Below, one piece after another: positions 29,108 to 38,632 of a stretch of 64,000 nucleotides of DNA. Each line of letters opens with the position of its first letter. Position 1 is the stretch's first letter. The notes below the pieces were generated by a model. It did not search any database. It saw only the letters and a program-made list of their open reading frames with translations, and was not told where the DNA came from. A program made the position numbers and the translations under genes. The DNA is from Pasteurella sp030783905 (GTDB taxonomy: Bacteria; Pseudomonadota; Gammaproteobacteria; Enterobacterales; Pasteurellaceae). The stretch covers positions 1,550,001-1,614,000 of the forward strand of contig CP182107.1 of assembly GCA_051122655.1 (NCBI GenBank). The letters run 5' to 3'.

Positions 29108-30475
29108 ATGTCCGAGATTATTTGGGACTTGGCACTCATTCAAAAATATAATCAGTCAGGACCTCGCTATACGTCCTATCCGACTGCATTAGAATTTCAT
29201 GAACATTACACCAACCAAGATTTTATTCAGGCGGCAAAACGTTATCCGAACCGTCCCCTTTCACTGTATGTGCATATTCCCTTTTGTCATAAACTCTGTT
29301 ATTTCTGTGCCTGTAATAAAACGATTACCCGTCATCAACATAAAGCAGATATTTATCTCGACTTTTTAGAGCGAGAAATAGAAAGCCGCGCACCACTATT
29401 TAAAGATCGTATCGCGACCCAGGTGCATTGGGGTGGGGGGACGCCAACCTATCTCACTGAACAACAATCTGCACGCTTAATGGCGATGTTGCGCAAACAT
29501 TTTACGATTGCCCCCGATGCGGAAATCAGTATTGAAATGGATCCGCGTGAAATTGAACTCGATATGCTCGATCATTTGCGTGGTATTGGTTTTAATCGCA
29601 TGAGTATGGGCGTGCAAGATTTTAATAAAGAGGTACAAAAAGCTATTAACCGTGTGCAAGATGAAGACTTTATTGAAGCCTTACTCACACGCGCACGTCA
29701 GCTCGGTTTCCAATCCACCAACCTTGATTTAATTTACGGTCTGCCACTCCAAACTGTGGACAGTTTCATGTTCACGCTGCAAAAAGTGATTGCCCTGAAT
29801 CCCGATCGTTTAAGTGTGTTCAATTACGCCCATTTGCCAAGCCGTTTTGCCGGACAAGCAAAGATTAAACATGAACAATTACCGCCACCAGAAACCAAAT
29901 TAACGATCTTGCAAAACACCATCGAAACCTTAGGCAATGCGGGTTATCGCTTTATTGGCATGGATCATTTTGCCAAACCTGATGATGAATTAGCCATTGC
30001 CCAACAAAACGGTGTGCTACACCGCAATTTCCAAGGTTACACCACCCAAGAAGAATGCGACCTATTGGGCTTGGGCGTATCGGCAATCAGTTTGTTAGGC
30101 GATACTTACGCACAAAATCAAAAAGAATTAAAACATTATTATACGGCAATCGATAACACCGGTATTGCCTTATACAAAGGCTTAGCGATGACAGAGGAAG
30201 ATTGCTTACGCCGCGATGTGATCAAGCAATTAATCTGTAACTTTAAATTGGATTATCAACCCATTGAGCAACAATATGGCATTCAATTTAGATCGCATTT
30301 TGCCGAAGATTTAAAACTGCTCGAGCCATTATGCCAAGACGGGCTATTAGCGATCGGTGAGAACGCAATTCAGGTGTCAGCCAAAGGACGTTTGCTGATT
30401 CGTAATATTTGTTTATGTTTTGATACCTATTCTAGGGAACAAGCGAAACGCCAACAGTTTTCCCGAATTATCTAA
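29108..30475 (+). CDS. hemN: Oxygen-independent coproporphyrinogen III dehydrogenase HemN
   Basis: Radical-SAM enzyme converting coproporphyrinogen III to protoporphyrinogen IX without oxygen. The iron-sulfur motif is HIPFCHKLCYFCACNK (CX3CX2CXC). GGGTPTYL, EIDPRE-like EMDPREIELD and FNRMSMGVQDFN follow in the family order. The N-terminus IWDLALIQKYNQSGPRYTSY and the 455-residue length match true HemN rather than HemW. It ends a yihI-DUF2489-hemN run. The late heme steps are represented here and the early steps (hemCD) near 59 kb. Confidence 0.95.
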   Translation: MSEIIWDLALIQKYNQSGPRYTSYPTALEFHEHYTNQDFIQAAKRYPNRPLSLYVHIPFCHKLCYFCACNKTITRHQHKADIYLDFLEREIESRAPLFKDRIATQVHWGGGTPTYLTEQQSARLMAMLRKHFTIAPDAEISIEMDPREIELDMLDHLRGIGFNRMSMGVQDFNKEVQKAINRVQDEDFIEALLTRARQLGFQSTNLDLIYGLPLQTVDSFMFTLQKVIALNPDRLSVFNYAHLPSRFAGQAKIKHEQLPPPETKLTILQNTIETLGNAGYRFIGMDHFAKPDDELAIAQQNGVLHRNFQGYTTQEECDLLGLGVSAISLLGDTYAQNQKELKHYYTAIDNTGIALYKGLAMTEEDCLRRDVIKQLICNFKLDYQPIEQQYGIQFRSHFAEDLKLLEPLCQDGLLAIGENAIQVSAKGRLLIRNICLCFDTYSREQAKRQQFSRII

Positions 30476-30515
30476 ACACACTTTTTGAAAAACCACCGCA
30501 CTTGGGGAGAAAACT

Positions 30516-31184
30516 ATGCCTATTTCAAAAACGGATATTCTCGATGCTTTCCACTTTCGTCACGCTTGTAAGGCGTATGATCCGACCAAAAAAATCAGTG
30601 AAGACGATTTCCGTTTTATCTTGGAAACAGGTCGCCTTTCACCGAGCTCATTTGGCTTTGAGCCGTGGAAATTCTTAGTGATTGAAAAGCCCGACATTCG
30701 AGCATTGATCCGCGATATCGCTTGGGGCGCAAAAGACAAAGTGATGGATTGTAGCCATTTTGTGGTGGTGTTGGTGCGTCAACCCGACACTTTGCTTGCG
30801 GAAGGTGACTATGTGCAACATATCATGCGAGATGTGCACCATATCCCCGAAGATATGCGCAAAATACGCCAGAATTTCTACCGCACTTTTACTGAACAAG
30901 ATTTTGCCTTAACGGACAATCCAAAAGCCTTTTATGATTGGGCCTGCCGGCAAAGCTATATTGCCATGGCGAATATGCTCACTAGTGCGGCCATGCTCGG
31001 TATTGATTCTACCCCAATTGAAGGGTTCCCTTTGGAAAAAATGGACCAGGCGTTTGTGGCACATGGGCTTTATGATCCGAACAGCTATAAACTCAGCGTG
31101 ATGATCGCCTTTGGCTACCGTTTAAATGAAGCCAAAGCCAAAACACGCCAAGCCTTTGACGATGTGGTGGAATGGGTGAGATAA
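30516..31184 (+). CDS. NAD(P)H-dependent oxidoreductase, nitroreductase family
   Basis: FMN-dependent nitroreductase-fold protein of 222 residues, similar to NfsB/DrgA-type enzymes. Features are the N-terminal FHFRHACKAYDPTKKISED, the FMN-contacting RLSPSSFGFEPWKFLVIE, and the C-terminal AAMLGIDSTPIEGFP with VMIAFGYR. The physiological substrate cannot be read from the sequence; quinones, flavins or nitro-compounds are family possibilities. Uptake words flank and lie inside it (about 30496 and 30881). A terminator follows. Confidence 0.85.
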   Translation: MPISKTDILDAFHFRHACKAYDPTKKISEDDFRFILETGRLSPSSFGFEPWKFLVIEKPDIRALIRDIAWGAKDKVMDCSHFVVVLVRQPDTLLAEGDYVQHIMRDVHHIPEDMRKIRQNFYRTFTEQDFALTDNPKAFYDWACRQSYIAMANMLTSAAMLGIDSTPIEGFPLEKMDQAFVAHGLYDPNSYKLSVMIAFGYRLNEAKAKTRQAFDDVVEWVR

Positions 31185-31215
31185 CAACCCGCACTTTAGC
31201 GAAAGAAAACCAAGA

Positions 31216-31240
31216 ATAGGCGCTTATGGCGTCTATTTTT
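31216..31240 (+). terminator. Terminator after the nitroreductase gene
   Basis: ATAGGCGC and GCGTCTAT pair over 8 bp with one G-U wobble and a 5-nt loop, followed by a TTTTT tract. It lies 32 nt after the stop. Confidence 0.65.
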
Positions 31241-31324
31241 ATGACTTTTGAAAACTAAACTTTGGCTATTTTTTCCCCTTCCCCTATAATGAAATTCACG
31301 CAAGCTGAAATGAAGGAGGCAACT

Positions 31325-32443
31325 ATGTACTATATCGGGGTCATGTCTGGCACCAGTTTAGACGGGGTGGATTTGGCATTAATGGATTTTTCCTGTCAGC
31401 AACCACAACTTATCCATGCAGATTTTTACCCTATGCCACCCGCAATACGGCAACAAATTTCTGCCTTATGTCATTCCGGAGAAACCACCTTACAAGCCTT
31501 AGGTGAGTTAGATCATCAACTGGGTTTGCTCTATACCGATTGCATTCAACAATTCTTACAACAACATCGGCTTTCACCAGAACAGATCATGGCAATTGGT
31601 TGTCATGGACAAACCATTTGGCATTCCCCAAATAGCCACTATCCGTTTACCATGCAAATTGGCGATGCTAACGTAATCGCGGCCAAAACGGGCATTACTA
31701 CGGTGGCGGATTTTCGTCGTAAAGACATGGCATTTGGGGGACAAGGCGCGCCACTGGTGCCCGCTTTTCATCAATCGTTGTTTCTTAAACCGAATCAAGC
31801 GACTGTGGTACTCAATGTAGGCGGTATCAGTAATATTTCGCGTTTACTGCCCAATCAGGAAGTAATTGGCTATGACACAGGGCCGGGTAATACCTTACTC
31901 GATACTTGGATAGAAAAACATCAGGGCAAAGCCTATGATAAAGATGCAACATGGGCGAAATCTGGCACAGTAAATCATGCCTTATTAGCGGATTTATTGG
32001 ATGAGCCATTTTTTGCACTCCCCGCACCAAAAAGCACAGGACGCGAATTATTCAATCTAGCTTGGCTAAACAAAAAGTTAGCCAAACATCCCGCACTTTT
32101 GCCACAAGATGTGCAAGCGACCTTGGTGGAACTCACCGCACAAAGCATTGTGGATCAGCTGAATCAAATTGAAACAGCGTTAGAACGCCATTTATTGGTG
32201 TGTGGTGGTGGAGTAAAAAATACGCTATTGATGGCACGCCTCACCGCCTTACTGCCACAGTGGCAAGTGCAAACTACCAACGATTACGGCTTGGATGCGG
32301 ATTATGTGGAAGCTGCTGCTTTCGCTTGGCTCGCCTATCAACGCCTCAATGATCTCCCGGGCAATTTACCTAGTGTCACAGGGGCAAAAAGTGCGGTCAG
32401 TTTGGGGGCAATTTATCCGAAGGAAAAGGTCATAGCAGAATGA
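31325..32443 (+). CDS. anmK: Anhydro-N-acetylmuramic acid kinase
   Basis: Cytosolic kinase of peptidoglycan recycling that opens and phosphorylates 1,6-anhydro-MurNAc to MurNAc-6-phosphate. Motifs: YYIGVMSGTSLDGVDLAL at the N-terminus (ATP-phosphate loop), GCHGQTIWH, TTVADFRRKDMAFGGQGAPL, NVGGISNISRL, and GYDTGPGNTLLDTW. The start at 31325 is set by AAGGAGG 6-8 nt upstream and gives 372 residues; a longer frame to 31262 has no ribosome site. An uptake word lies near 32389. It converges with mutS. Confidence 0.94.
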   Translation: MYYIGVMSGTSLDGVDLALMDFSCQQPQLIHADFYPMPPAIRQQISALCHSGETTLQALGELDHQLGLLYTDCIQQFLQQHRLSPEQIMAIGCHGQTIWHSPNSHYPFTMQIGDANVIAAKTGITTVADFRRKDMAFGGQGAPLVPAFHQSLFLKPNQATVVLNVGGISNISRLLPNQEVIGYDTGPGNTLLDTWIEKHQGKAYDKDATWAKSGTVNHALLADLLDEPFFALPAPKSTGRELFNLAWLNKKLAKHPALLPQDVQATLVELTAQSIVDQLNQIETALERHLLVCGGGVKNTLLMARLTALLPQWQVQTTNDYGLDADYVEAAAFAWLAYQRLNDLPGNLPSVTGAKSAVSLGAIYPKEKVIAE

Positions 32444-32473
32444 CACTTGCCTCTTGTTGACACCCCCATCGTT

Positions 32474-32502
32474 AAAAAAGTGGGTGACATCCCCACTTTT
32501 TT
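32474..32502. terminator. Bidirectional terminator between anmK and mutS
   Basis: AAAAAAGTGGG and CCCACTTTTTT form an 11-bp stem with a 7-nt loop. The A and T tracts serve both directions, as expected between convergent genes. Confidence 0.85.
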
Positions 32503-32509
32503 GTTGCGC

Positions 32510-35092
32510 TCAAACCAACTTCTTCAACTGATACAAATATGCCAATGCTTGTTTTGGGCTGAGTTCGTCAGGATCAAGTTTTTCGAGCATTTCCCAAACC
32601 GCTGTCTTGCTGTCATCCTCTTCCATTAACGCCAATTCGCCTTGTGTTTGATTGAGTTGGCGTAAATCTTGAATACGTTGATCGGCATTTTGTTGTGATA
32701 GCTTTTCTAATTGCGCTAATTTTTGTTTCGCCAGTTTAATCACCGAGTGTGGCACGCCCGCCAATGCCGCCACGGCTAAACCATAACTCTTGCTCGCTGC
32801 TCCTTCTTGTACTGCATGCATAAAGGCAATCGTGTCATTATGTTCTATCGCATCTAAATGCACATTCGCACTGCCGGCAAGCTGTTCTGGCAACACCGTC
32901 AGCTCAAAATAATGGGTGGCAAATAAGGTGAGAGAGCGTAACTTTTTGGCTAACCATTCCGCACAAGCCCAAGCTAAAGATAAACCATCATAGGTCGATG
33001 TCCCCCGCCCAATTTCATCAATTAACACTAAGCTGTTGGCGGTAGCTTGGTGCAAAATATTCGCCATTTCAGTCATTTCCACCATAAAGGTCGAACGGCC
33101 TGACGCCAGATCATCGGAGGCACCAATACGGGTAAAAATACGATCAATCGGACCAATCAGCGCACTTTCTGCTGGCACAAAACTGCCCATATATGCCATC
33201 AACGTAATCAATGCGGTTTGACGCATATAGGTACTCTTACCGCCCATATTGGGTCCCGTGATAATCAATAAATGACGCTGAGGAGTAAGCAAAACAGGGT
33301 TAGCAATAAACGGGGCATTGAGCACGTGTTCCACGACTGGGTGACGACCTTGCTGAATATTCACGCCAATCTCATCACTAAATTGCGGTGCCACATAATT
33401 TAAAGTGTCTGCCCGCTCCGCTAAATTGGTCAAGACATCCAATTCCGACAGGGTTAAGCTCGCCAACTGTAATGCGCCTAAGTGCGGTAGCAATTCATCA
33501 AATAATTGTTCGTAAAGCTGTTTTTCTAACGCCAGTGCTGCGCTCTTGGCTTTGAGCACTTTATCTTCATAGGTTTTCAGCTCAGGAATGATATAACGTT
33601 CTGCATTTTTCAAGGTTTGACGACGCACATAATGCATTGGTGCTTTGTGTGCTTGTCCTTGGCTGATTTGAATATAGTAACCGTGCACCGCGTTAAACCC
33701 AATTTTGAGCGTATCAATACCGGTACTTTCTCGCTCACGTTGCTCTAGCTCATCTAAATAGCGCGTTGCCCCTTCCGATAAATTACGCCATTCATCTAGC
33801 TCAGCATGGTAGCCTTCGGCAATCACCCCACCATCACGAATCAACATCGGGGGATTATCAATAATTGCACGCTGTAATAAGTCTAATTGTGGCGAAAACT
33901 CACCAATTGGCTGCAAAAGTGCGGTCAAATTTGGCGAGGTTTGTCGCGCGAGAATCTCGCGTAAATACGGGATTTGCTCAAGGGCAGTGCGTAAACGGGT
34001 TAAATCGCGAGGTCGTGCTGAACGTAAAGCAACACGGGCTAAAATCCGCTCCATATCGCCAACTTGTTGCAAATAAGGCTGTAATTCTGCGACTAAATCC
34101 TGCTGTAAAATGGCCGCGATAGCCTGTTGACGAGCCATTAATGTTTCACGCTGACGAATCGGCTGGTGAATCCAGCGTTTCAATAAACGGCTTCCCATTG
34201 GGGTCACGCATTTATCTAATACGGATGCTAAGGTGTTTTCTATGCCTCCGCCGAGATTTTGGGTGAGTTCTAAATTACGGCGTGTCGCGGCATCTAATTG
34301 AATATTGTCAGCATGCTGTAATAAGGTAATACTTTGGATATGCGGTAACGCAGTGCGCTGGGTATCTTTGGCATATTGCAACAAACAGCCAGCGGCACAA
34401 AGCCCGAGAAGGGCTTTTTCCACCCCGAAACCACGCAGATCTTTGGTGTGAAATTGACGATTGAGCAATTGGATCGCCGTACCTAATTCAAACTCCCAAA
34501 TAGGGCGACGGCGTAAACCTTTAAAGGGTTCAAGCAACGCCATATCGACGAAATCTTCACAATATAATAATTCTACTGGAGAAATGCGTTGCAACTCTGC
34601 TTGCAGGCTAGCACGGTCTTCGGGTTCGCTGATCTGAAAACGCCCTGAGGTGATATCTAATATCGCTAAACCAAAGCGATCTTTTTCTTGATATACGGTA
34701 GCGATCAGGTTGTCTTGTCGTTCGGGTAGGAGACTTTCATCGCTCACCGTGCCGGGGGTGACAATGCGCACCACTTGGCGTTCAACTGGGCCTTTTGACG
34801 TGGCTGGATCACCAACTTGTTCACAAATGGCAACAGATTCACCTAATTGGACTAATTTGGCTAAATAGCCCTCTACCGCATGGTAAGGCACGCCTGCCAT
34901 CGGGATAGGTTGTCCGGCAGATTGCCCACGCTTGGTCAACGAAATATCTAGCAACGCTGACGCTTTCTTCGCATCATCATAAAAAAGCTCATAAAAATCG
35001 CCCATACGATAAAACAACAAAATATCCGGATTTTCGGCTTTCAGTGCTAAATATTGACGCATCATGGGCGTGTGCAAATCGACGTTATCCAT
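32510..35092 (-). CDS. mutS: DNA mismatch repair protein MutS
   Basis: Mismatch-recognition ATPase that starts methyl-directed repair with MutL. The mismatch-contact motif FYRMGDFYELFYDDA lies near the N-terminus (residues about 26-40, with the Phe-x-Glu of MutS). The ATPase domain holds TGPNMGGKSTYMRQ (Walker A), SLVLIDEIGRGTSTYDG (Walker B) and LFATHYFELT. Its 860 residues are a full-length bacterial MutS. It is transcribed toward anmK. The srf/tag cluster ends 128 nt upstream of it, with its own terminator between. Uptake words lie at about 33481, 33917 and just upstream at 35118. Confidence 0.97.
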   Translation of the reverse strand: MDNVDLHTPMMRQYLALKAENPDILLFYRMGDFYELFYDDAKKASALLDISLTKRGQSAGQPIPMAGVPYHAVEGYLAKLVQLGESVAICEQVGDPATSKGPVERQVVRIVTPGTVSDESLLPERQDNLIATVYQEKDRFGLAILDITSGRFQISEPEDRASLQAELQRISPVELLYCEDFVDMALLEPFKGLRRRPIWEFELGTAIQLLNRQFHTKDLRGFGVEKALLGLCAAGCLLQYAKDTQRTALPHIQSITLLQHADNIQLDAATRRNLELTQNLGGGIENTLASVLDKCVTPMGSRLLKRWIHQPIRQRETLMARQQAIAAILQQDLVAELQPYLQQVGDMERILARVALRSARPRDLTRLRTALEQIPYLREILARQTSPNLTALLQPIGEFSPQLDLLQRAIIDNPPMLIRDGGVIAEGYHAELDEWRNLSEGATRYLDELEQRERESTGIDTLKIGFNAVHGYYIQISQGQAHKAPMHYVRRQTLKNAERYIIPELKTYEDKVLKAKSAALALEKQLYEQLFDELLPHLGALQLASLTLSELDVLTNLAERADTLNYVAPQFSDEIGVNIQQGRHPVVEHVLNAPFIANPVLLTPQRHLLIITGPNMGGKSTYMRQTALITLMAYMGSFVPAESALIGPIDRIFTRIGASDDLASGRSTFMVEMTEMANILHQATANSLVLIDEIGRGTSTYDGLSLAWACAEWLAKKLRSLTLFATHYFELTVLPEQLAGSANVHLDAIEHNDTIAFMHAVQEGAASKSYGLAVAALAGVPHSVIKLAKQKLAQLEKLSQQNADQRIQDLRQLNQTQGELALMEEDDSKTAVWEMLEKLDPDELSPKQALAYLYQLKKLV

Positions 35093-35179
35093 TTCCTATC
35101 TCTAAAACATAATTAAAAGTGCGGTCTATTTTCGCATAAAATCACACGACAAAATACCGCTTTATGAAGGCAAAAAAAT

Positions 35180-35201
35180 CAGGCGACATCATAGCCGCCT
35201 G
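35180..35201 (-). terminator. Terminator at the end of the VWA / srf-tag cluster
   Basis: CAGGCG and CGCCTG make a 6-bp stem with a 10-nt loop. On the minus strand it is followed by ATTTTTTT. It lies 19 nt after the last VWA gene and separates the cluster from mutS. Confidence 0.75.
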
Positions 35202-35220
35202 GTTATAAGATAAGACAAGC

Positions 35221-36609
35221 TTATTCACAAATTTCCGCGGTTTGCACCGATTTCACTGCTTGGTTAATGAGTTCAGTCAGTTGTAACTCACTGTTCACCT
35301 CACGATTAAAAATGTGTCCCCCAGTCAGTGAAGCTAAGCAGTCAGTGGCATTCCACGGTGAATTAATGCTGACAATATTCACTTTCAATTTCGGTCTGCG
35401 TTGGATCTCTTGTTTAATCAGCTGACAAGGATCACGCAAAGTGCAATCACCATTGCCTTCCGTAATCAATAAAATCAAGGCTTCTCGCTCAACCCCATCC
35501 ACCATCGTTAAGGCTTTTTCTAATCCTTCATAAATTGGTGTACCGGGCACTTGATTCTCGCGCACTTTCATTTGATTGATTTTTTGTTTCAACGTTTCAC
35601 GTTGCTGAGCAGAAAAGACACCATGTGCCACCGCGGCTGAGGTCTTTGGCTTTCTGGTTAAACAGCTTTTCAGTTCCACTAAACCAATATCAATATGTGG
35701 GTCAATCGAGGCTAAAATGTTATTGACGGCCACTTTTGATGCGGTCGACCGATTTGGCTTGCGATACATATAATCAATCTCTTTACGTGGGACAGCTTCA
35801 CGTTCTAAGCGTCGATCAAAGTCATCAATTTTTTTAATACCTTCTTTAATGGTGTAACGCATGCCTGAGGCATTATTGAAAACAATCACCATTTGTGGTG
35901 CTTGTGCAGGAATAATTTTCTGACGACACACCTTTTCTGGTGGAGCCTCAACGCTAGGTGGTTCGACTTTAGGTAATTCGACAGGTGGTGTTTCCTTGAG
36001 TGGCTGAGTATCCTTAGGCGGTTCTGCTAGTGGCACGATTGCGGCTTTCTCAACCAGTGGCGTACGCCAGAAAAACCACCAAAGCAATAAACCTAACAGT
36101 AATAACAAGAATGGCAGTAACCACCAATACCAACGGCTCGCCTTAGTAGGCACTGCGCTGACAGGCACAGGCTCGGCTATCCGCTCACCGAGTCCCCAAC
36201 CCGTCATCACCGGGGTGTTATTGATCATATACACCTGCACGGTATTATGCTTTGCCCCTTCAACCAATTGCGTTAACAAGGTACTTTGATCTGGCGTCAG
36301 TAGCCCCTTTGCGCTCAAATCTTGATTCAAGTGATGAATCACATTTAAACATTGCTGAATATGGGGCTGAATTTGTGCGAATTGTTGCTGATCTGCCTGA
36401 CTCTTGCCTAGTAGATGCGGTTGTCCCTGTAATTCTGTGTACCACGCCACAGTGGAACCATCCGCATTCACTTCTGGTCGCGCAAACAGGTCAACCGTAC
36501 TTGGCGGCAAATGACGGCGTAATATAGACTCAATTTCAGCATAACGAGACAGTAAATTGAGGCCATTTTGATGAATATGTTGAAGAGTAAAAAAAGCTAG
36601 ACGTTGCAT
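35221..36609 (-). CDS. Membrane-anchored VWA-domain protein with degenerate MIDAS (second tandem copy)
   Basis: Last gene of the twelve-gene cluster, 462 residues. An N-terminal cytoplasmic module (about residues 1-142) has LFARPEVNADG and ends in YMINNTPVMTGWGLGE. A transmembrane helix follows (about 161-181), then a Pro/Glu-rich linker and a VWA-like domain (about 238-455). It is a paralogue of the gene directly upstream. The metal-ion site is decayed: the expected D-x-S-x-S reads NNASG, and the later Asp in LISDGED of the sister copy reads LITEGNG. GTPIYEG, with the MIDAS Thr, is kept. A structural or partner-binding role without metal is inferred. AGAGGAAAG precedes the ATG. The upstream sister gene ends 12 nt before. 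Confidence 0.85.
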   Translation of the reverse strand: MQRLAFFTLQHIHQNGLNLLSRYAEIESILRRHLPPSTVDLFARPEVNADGSTVAWYTELQGQPHLLGKSQADQQQFAQIQPHIQQCLNVIHHLNQDLSAKGLLTPDQSTLLTQLVEGAKHNTVQVYMINNTPVMTGWGLGERIAEPVPVSAVPTKASRWYWWLLPFLLLLLGLLLWWFFWRTPLVEKAAIVPLAEPPKDTQPLKETPPVELPKVEPPSVEAPPEKVCRQKIIPAQAPQMVIVFNNASGMRYTIKEGIKKIDDFDRRLEREAVPRKEIDYMYRKPNRSTASKVAVNNILASIDPHIDIGLVELKSCLTRKPKTSAAVAHGVFSAQQRETLKQKINQMKVRENQVPGTPIYEGLEKALTMVDGVEREALILLITEGNGDCTLRDPCQLIKQEIQRRPKLKVNIVSINSPWNATDCLASLTGGHIFNREVNSELQLTELINQAVKSVQTAEICE

Positions 36610-36621
36610 ACTTTCCTCTGA

Positions 36622-38085
36622 TTACTTACACACTTCCACTTCTGTAATCGGTTTTACCGCTTGATTAATCATATTCGCTAATTGTTTTTGGCTATTGGCC
36701 GTAAACACTTTTCCCTTCGTGGCTTTTGCCACACAGTTAGCCGCTTTAGCGCCCCCAATATCCACCACATTAATTTTCAGACGAGGTTGTCGCTTAGCAA
36801 TTTGCTGCGCCAACGCACAAACATCGCCTGTTTCGCACGAATCTTCACCGTCACTAATCAATAAAATAAATCCATCGCGTTTCTTGCCATCCACCATCGC
36901 AGCAGCTTGTTTTAGCCCACTATATAACGGGGTACCACCACTGCTTTCATCGCTGTCTGGTGCAGGCTGCATCGCATTAATTTTGCCGCGCAGTTGTTTT
37001 CGTTTTGCAGGTGAATAATAACCATGATTATGGGCTGTCGGGCAACCTCTTAATTCCACCAATCCAATGTCCACCGTTTTTGCAATGCTATTTATAATAC
37101 CCGCGGAAGATCGTTTAGCGACTTCTAACCGGTTGGGTGAACGACGGATATAGGCGGTTTCTTCCGGTGTGGCTAAATAATGAATCCAACGACGCTCAAA
37201 ATCAGCAATATTTTGTTTATTCTCCAACAGGGAATACAACATAGATCGCGAATTATCAAAAATAATCACCATTTGCGGATTCTCACCTGGTTTTGTTGAG
37301 ATAGAACAGACTTTTTCCGGTGGGGTTGGCGTTGTCTCCGTCACCTTAGGCGTGTCATCCACTTTTTCTGGTACAACTGGCTCGGGCTTCGGCGGTTCCG
37401 GCACAACCTGCAAGGGTTTCGTCTCCTCCACTTTAGGCTCGTTAGGTTTCACGACATCCACTGGCTCAGGGACGTTAGGTTGTGTCACCACAGGTGGGGG
37501 AGACACTACCTCTGGTGTTTTAGCAGGCTGTTTAGTCGTCAGCCACCACCAAAGTAATAAACCCAATAACAACAAAAGCAACAAGAAAGACCATAGCCAA
37601 CGAGAACGACTTGCCGGATTGCTTGGTGTCACAGCTGGGGAAACCGGTGGCATCACTTTCTGACCCATGCCCCATCCAGTTATCACGGGTTCATTATTGA
37701 TCACATAGATCTGCTTCGTATCATGACTTGCTCCCTCGACTAATAACCTCAGCCGCTCAGATTGTGTGGGACTGATCAGCCCCTTTTTTAACAGATCTGC
37801 ATTTAACTGCTCAATCGCGGTCAGTCGTTGGCTAATACGTGTGAGGACGCTATCGCGTTGTTGCGGCCCGACCTGATTCGCATGAAATAAATCGGCTTGT
37901 CCTTCTAATTCGCTATACCATTCAATGATCTTGCCATCGGATTGCACTTCAGGACGAGCAAATAACGTGGCGGTACTCGGTGGTAAATAGCGCACAATAA
38001 TCTGCATTAATTCATCATAATGCGATAATAGCGCCACCGCGGCTTGATTCTCTTGTTGTAGGGGAATTCGAGCTAAACGTTGCAT
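36622..38085 (-). CDS. Membrane-anchored VWA-domain protein with intact MIDAS (first tandem copy)
   Basis: Protein of 487 residues: cytoplasmic module (1-142, with LFARPEVQSDG and YVINNEPVITGWGMGQ), transmembrane helix (about 163-183), Pro/Val/Glu-rich spacer (about 190-258), then a periplasmic VWA domain (about 270-480). The metal-ion motif is intact: DNSRS (277-281), the Thr of GGTPL (about 385) and LISDGED (about 410-414). Cysteines at 260, 348, 416, 423, 451 and 486 suggest disulfides. The start at 38085 is set by similarity to the next gene (both begin MQRLA) and by GGAAAG upstream. A terminator-like hairpin lies between it and the lipoprotein gene upstream, so it may have its own promoter or depend on read-through. 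Confidence 0.85.
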   Translation of the reverse strand: MQRLARIPLQQENQAAVALLSHYDELMQIIVRYLPPSTATLFARPEVQSDGKIIEWYSELEGQADLFHANQVGPQQRDSVLTRISQRLTAIEQLNADLLKKGLISPTQSERLRLLVEGASHDTKQIYVINNEPVITGWGMGQKVMPPVSPAVTPSNPASRSRWLWSFLLLLLLLGLLLWWWLTTKQPAKTPEVVSPPPVVTQPNVPEPVDVVKPNEPKVEETKPLQVVPEPPKPEPVVPEKVDDTPKVTETTPTPPEKVCSISTKPGENPQMVIIFDNSRSMLYSLLENKQNIADFERRWIHYLATPEETAYIRRSPNRLEVAKRSSAGIINSIAKTVDIGLVELRGCPTAHNHGYYSPAKRKQLRGKINAMQPAPDSDESSGGTPLYSGLKQAAAMVDGKKRDGFILLISDGEDSCETGDVCALAQQIAKRQPRLKINVVDIGGAKAANCVAKATKGKVFTANSQKQLANMINQAVKPITEVEVCK

Positions 38086-38110
38086 ACTTCTTTCCAATAA
38101 ACATGATAAA

Positions 38111-38138
38111 AAATAGGCAGCCCTGTGACTGCCTATTT
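38111..38138 (-). terminator. Terminator-like hairpin inside the srf/tag cluster
   Basis: AAATAGGCAG and CTGCCTATTT form a perfect 10-bp stem with an 8-nt loop. On the minus strand it runs into six T residues. It lies 8 nt after the lipoprotein stop and 25 nt before the first VWA start, so it would end or attenuate transcription before the VWA pair. Confidence 0.75.
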
Positions 38139-38146
38139 AAAAGGGG

Positions 38147-38629
38147 CTAAATACCACTCGCGGCTTGTAATGCTTCAAGCTTACGCTTTAACGCTTTAAT
38201 TTCAGCCTGTTTGGCCTCTTCACTCGCGGCAGAACCATTCACTTGTTTCAATTGTTGTTCGACTTTTCTCACTTCGGCAAGGACATCCTCTTTGCCTTTC
38301 GCTTTTTGCTTCAACTGCGTGGCATAATCCGTAACGGATTTATTTAACGCCACAAGTTCAGCTTTTTTCTTCGCTAAAGCTCGCTCAGAACCTTTCGCTT
38401 TCTTCTGTGTCTCTGCATAGGTCTTATGCAAGGCCGTTTGTTTAGCCTTTTCACTTTGCAAGGTACGCTCTTTTTCTTTAACACGATTATCATAGGTGCC
38501 AGAAGTCTTACAGGCCATTTTATTCCACACACTAGCCTCCACACTTGGATCACACTGTTCTGGTGTGACGGAACAGGCGGTTAACACGGTCAGACTTGCA
38601 ATAAATAATGGTAACGTCAATCTTTTCAT
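38147..38629 (-). CDS. Small coiled-coil lipoprotein
   Basis: Protein of 160 residues with a lipoprotein signal (MKRLTLPLFIASLTVLTAC, lipobox LTAC, modified Cys at 19). The rest is lysine-, alanine- and glutamate-rich and looks like one long coiled coil (about residues 50-158). The residue after the lipid Cys is Ser, which is compatible with outer-membrane sorting. I do not recognise a named family. It starts 3 nt after the TagQ-like lipoprotein gene and is probably part of the same envelope assembly. AGGATAAACT precedes the ATG. Confidence 0.75.
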   Translation of the reverse strand: MKRLTLPLFIASLTVLTACSVTPEQCDPSVEASVWNKMACKTSGTYDNRVKEKERTLQSEKAKQTALHKTYAETQKKAKGSERALAKKKAELVALNKSVTDYATQLKQKAKGKEDVLAEVRKVEQQLKQVNGSAASEEAKQAEIKALKRKLEALQAASGI

Positions 38630-38632
38630 AGT

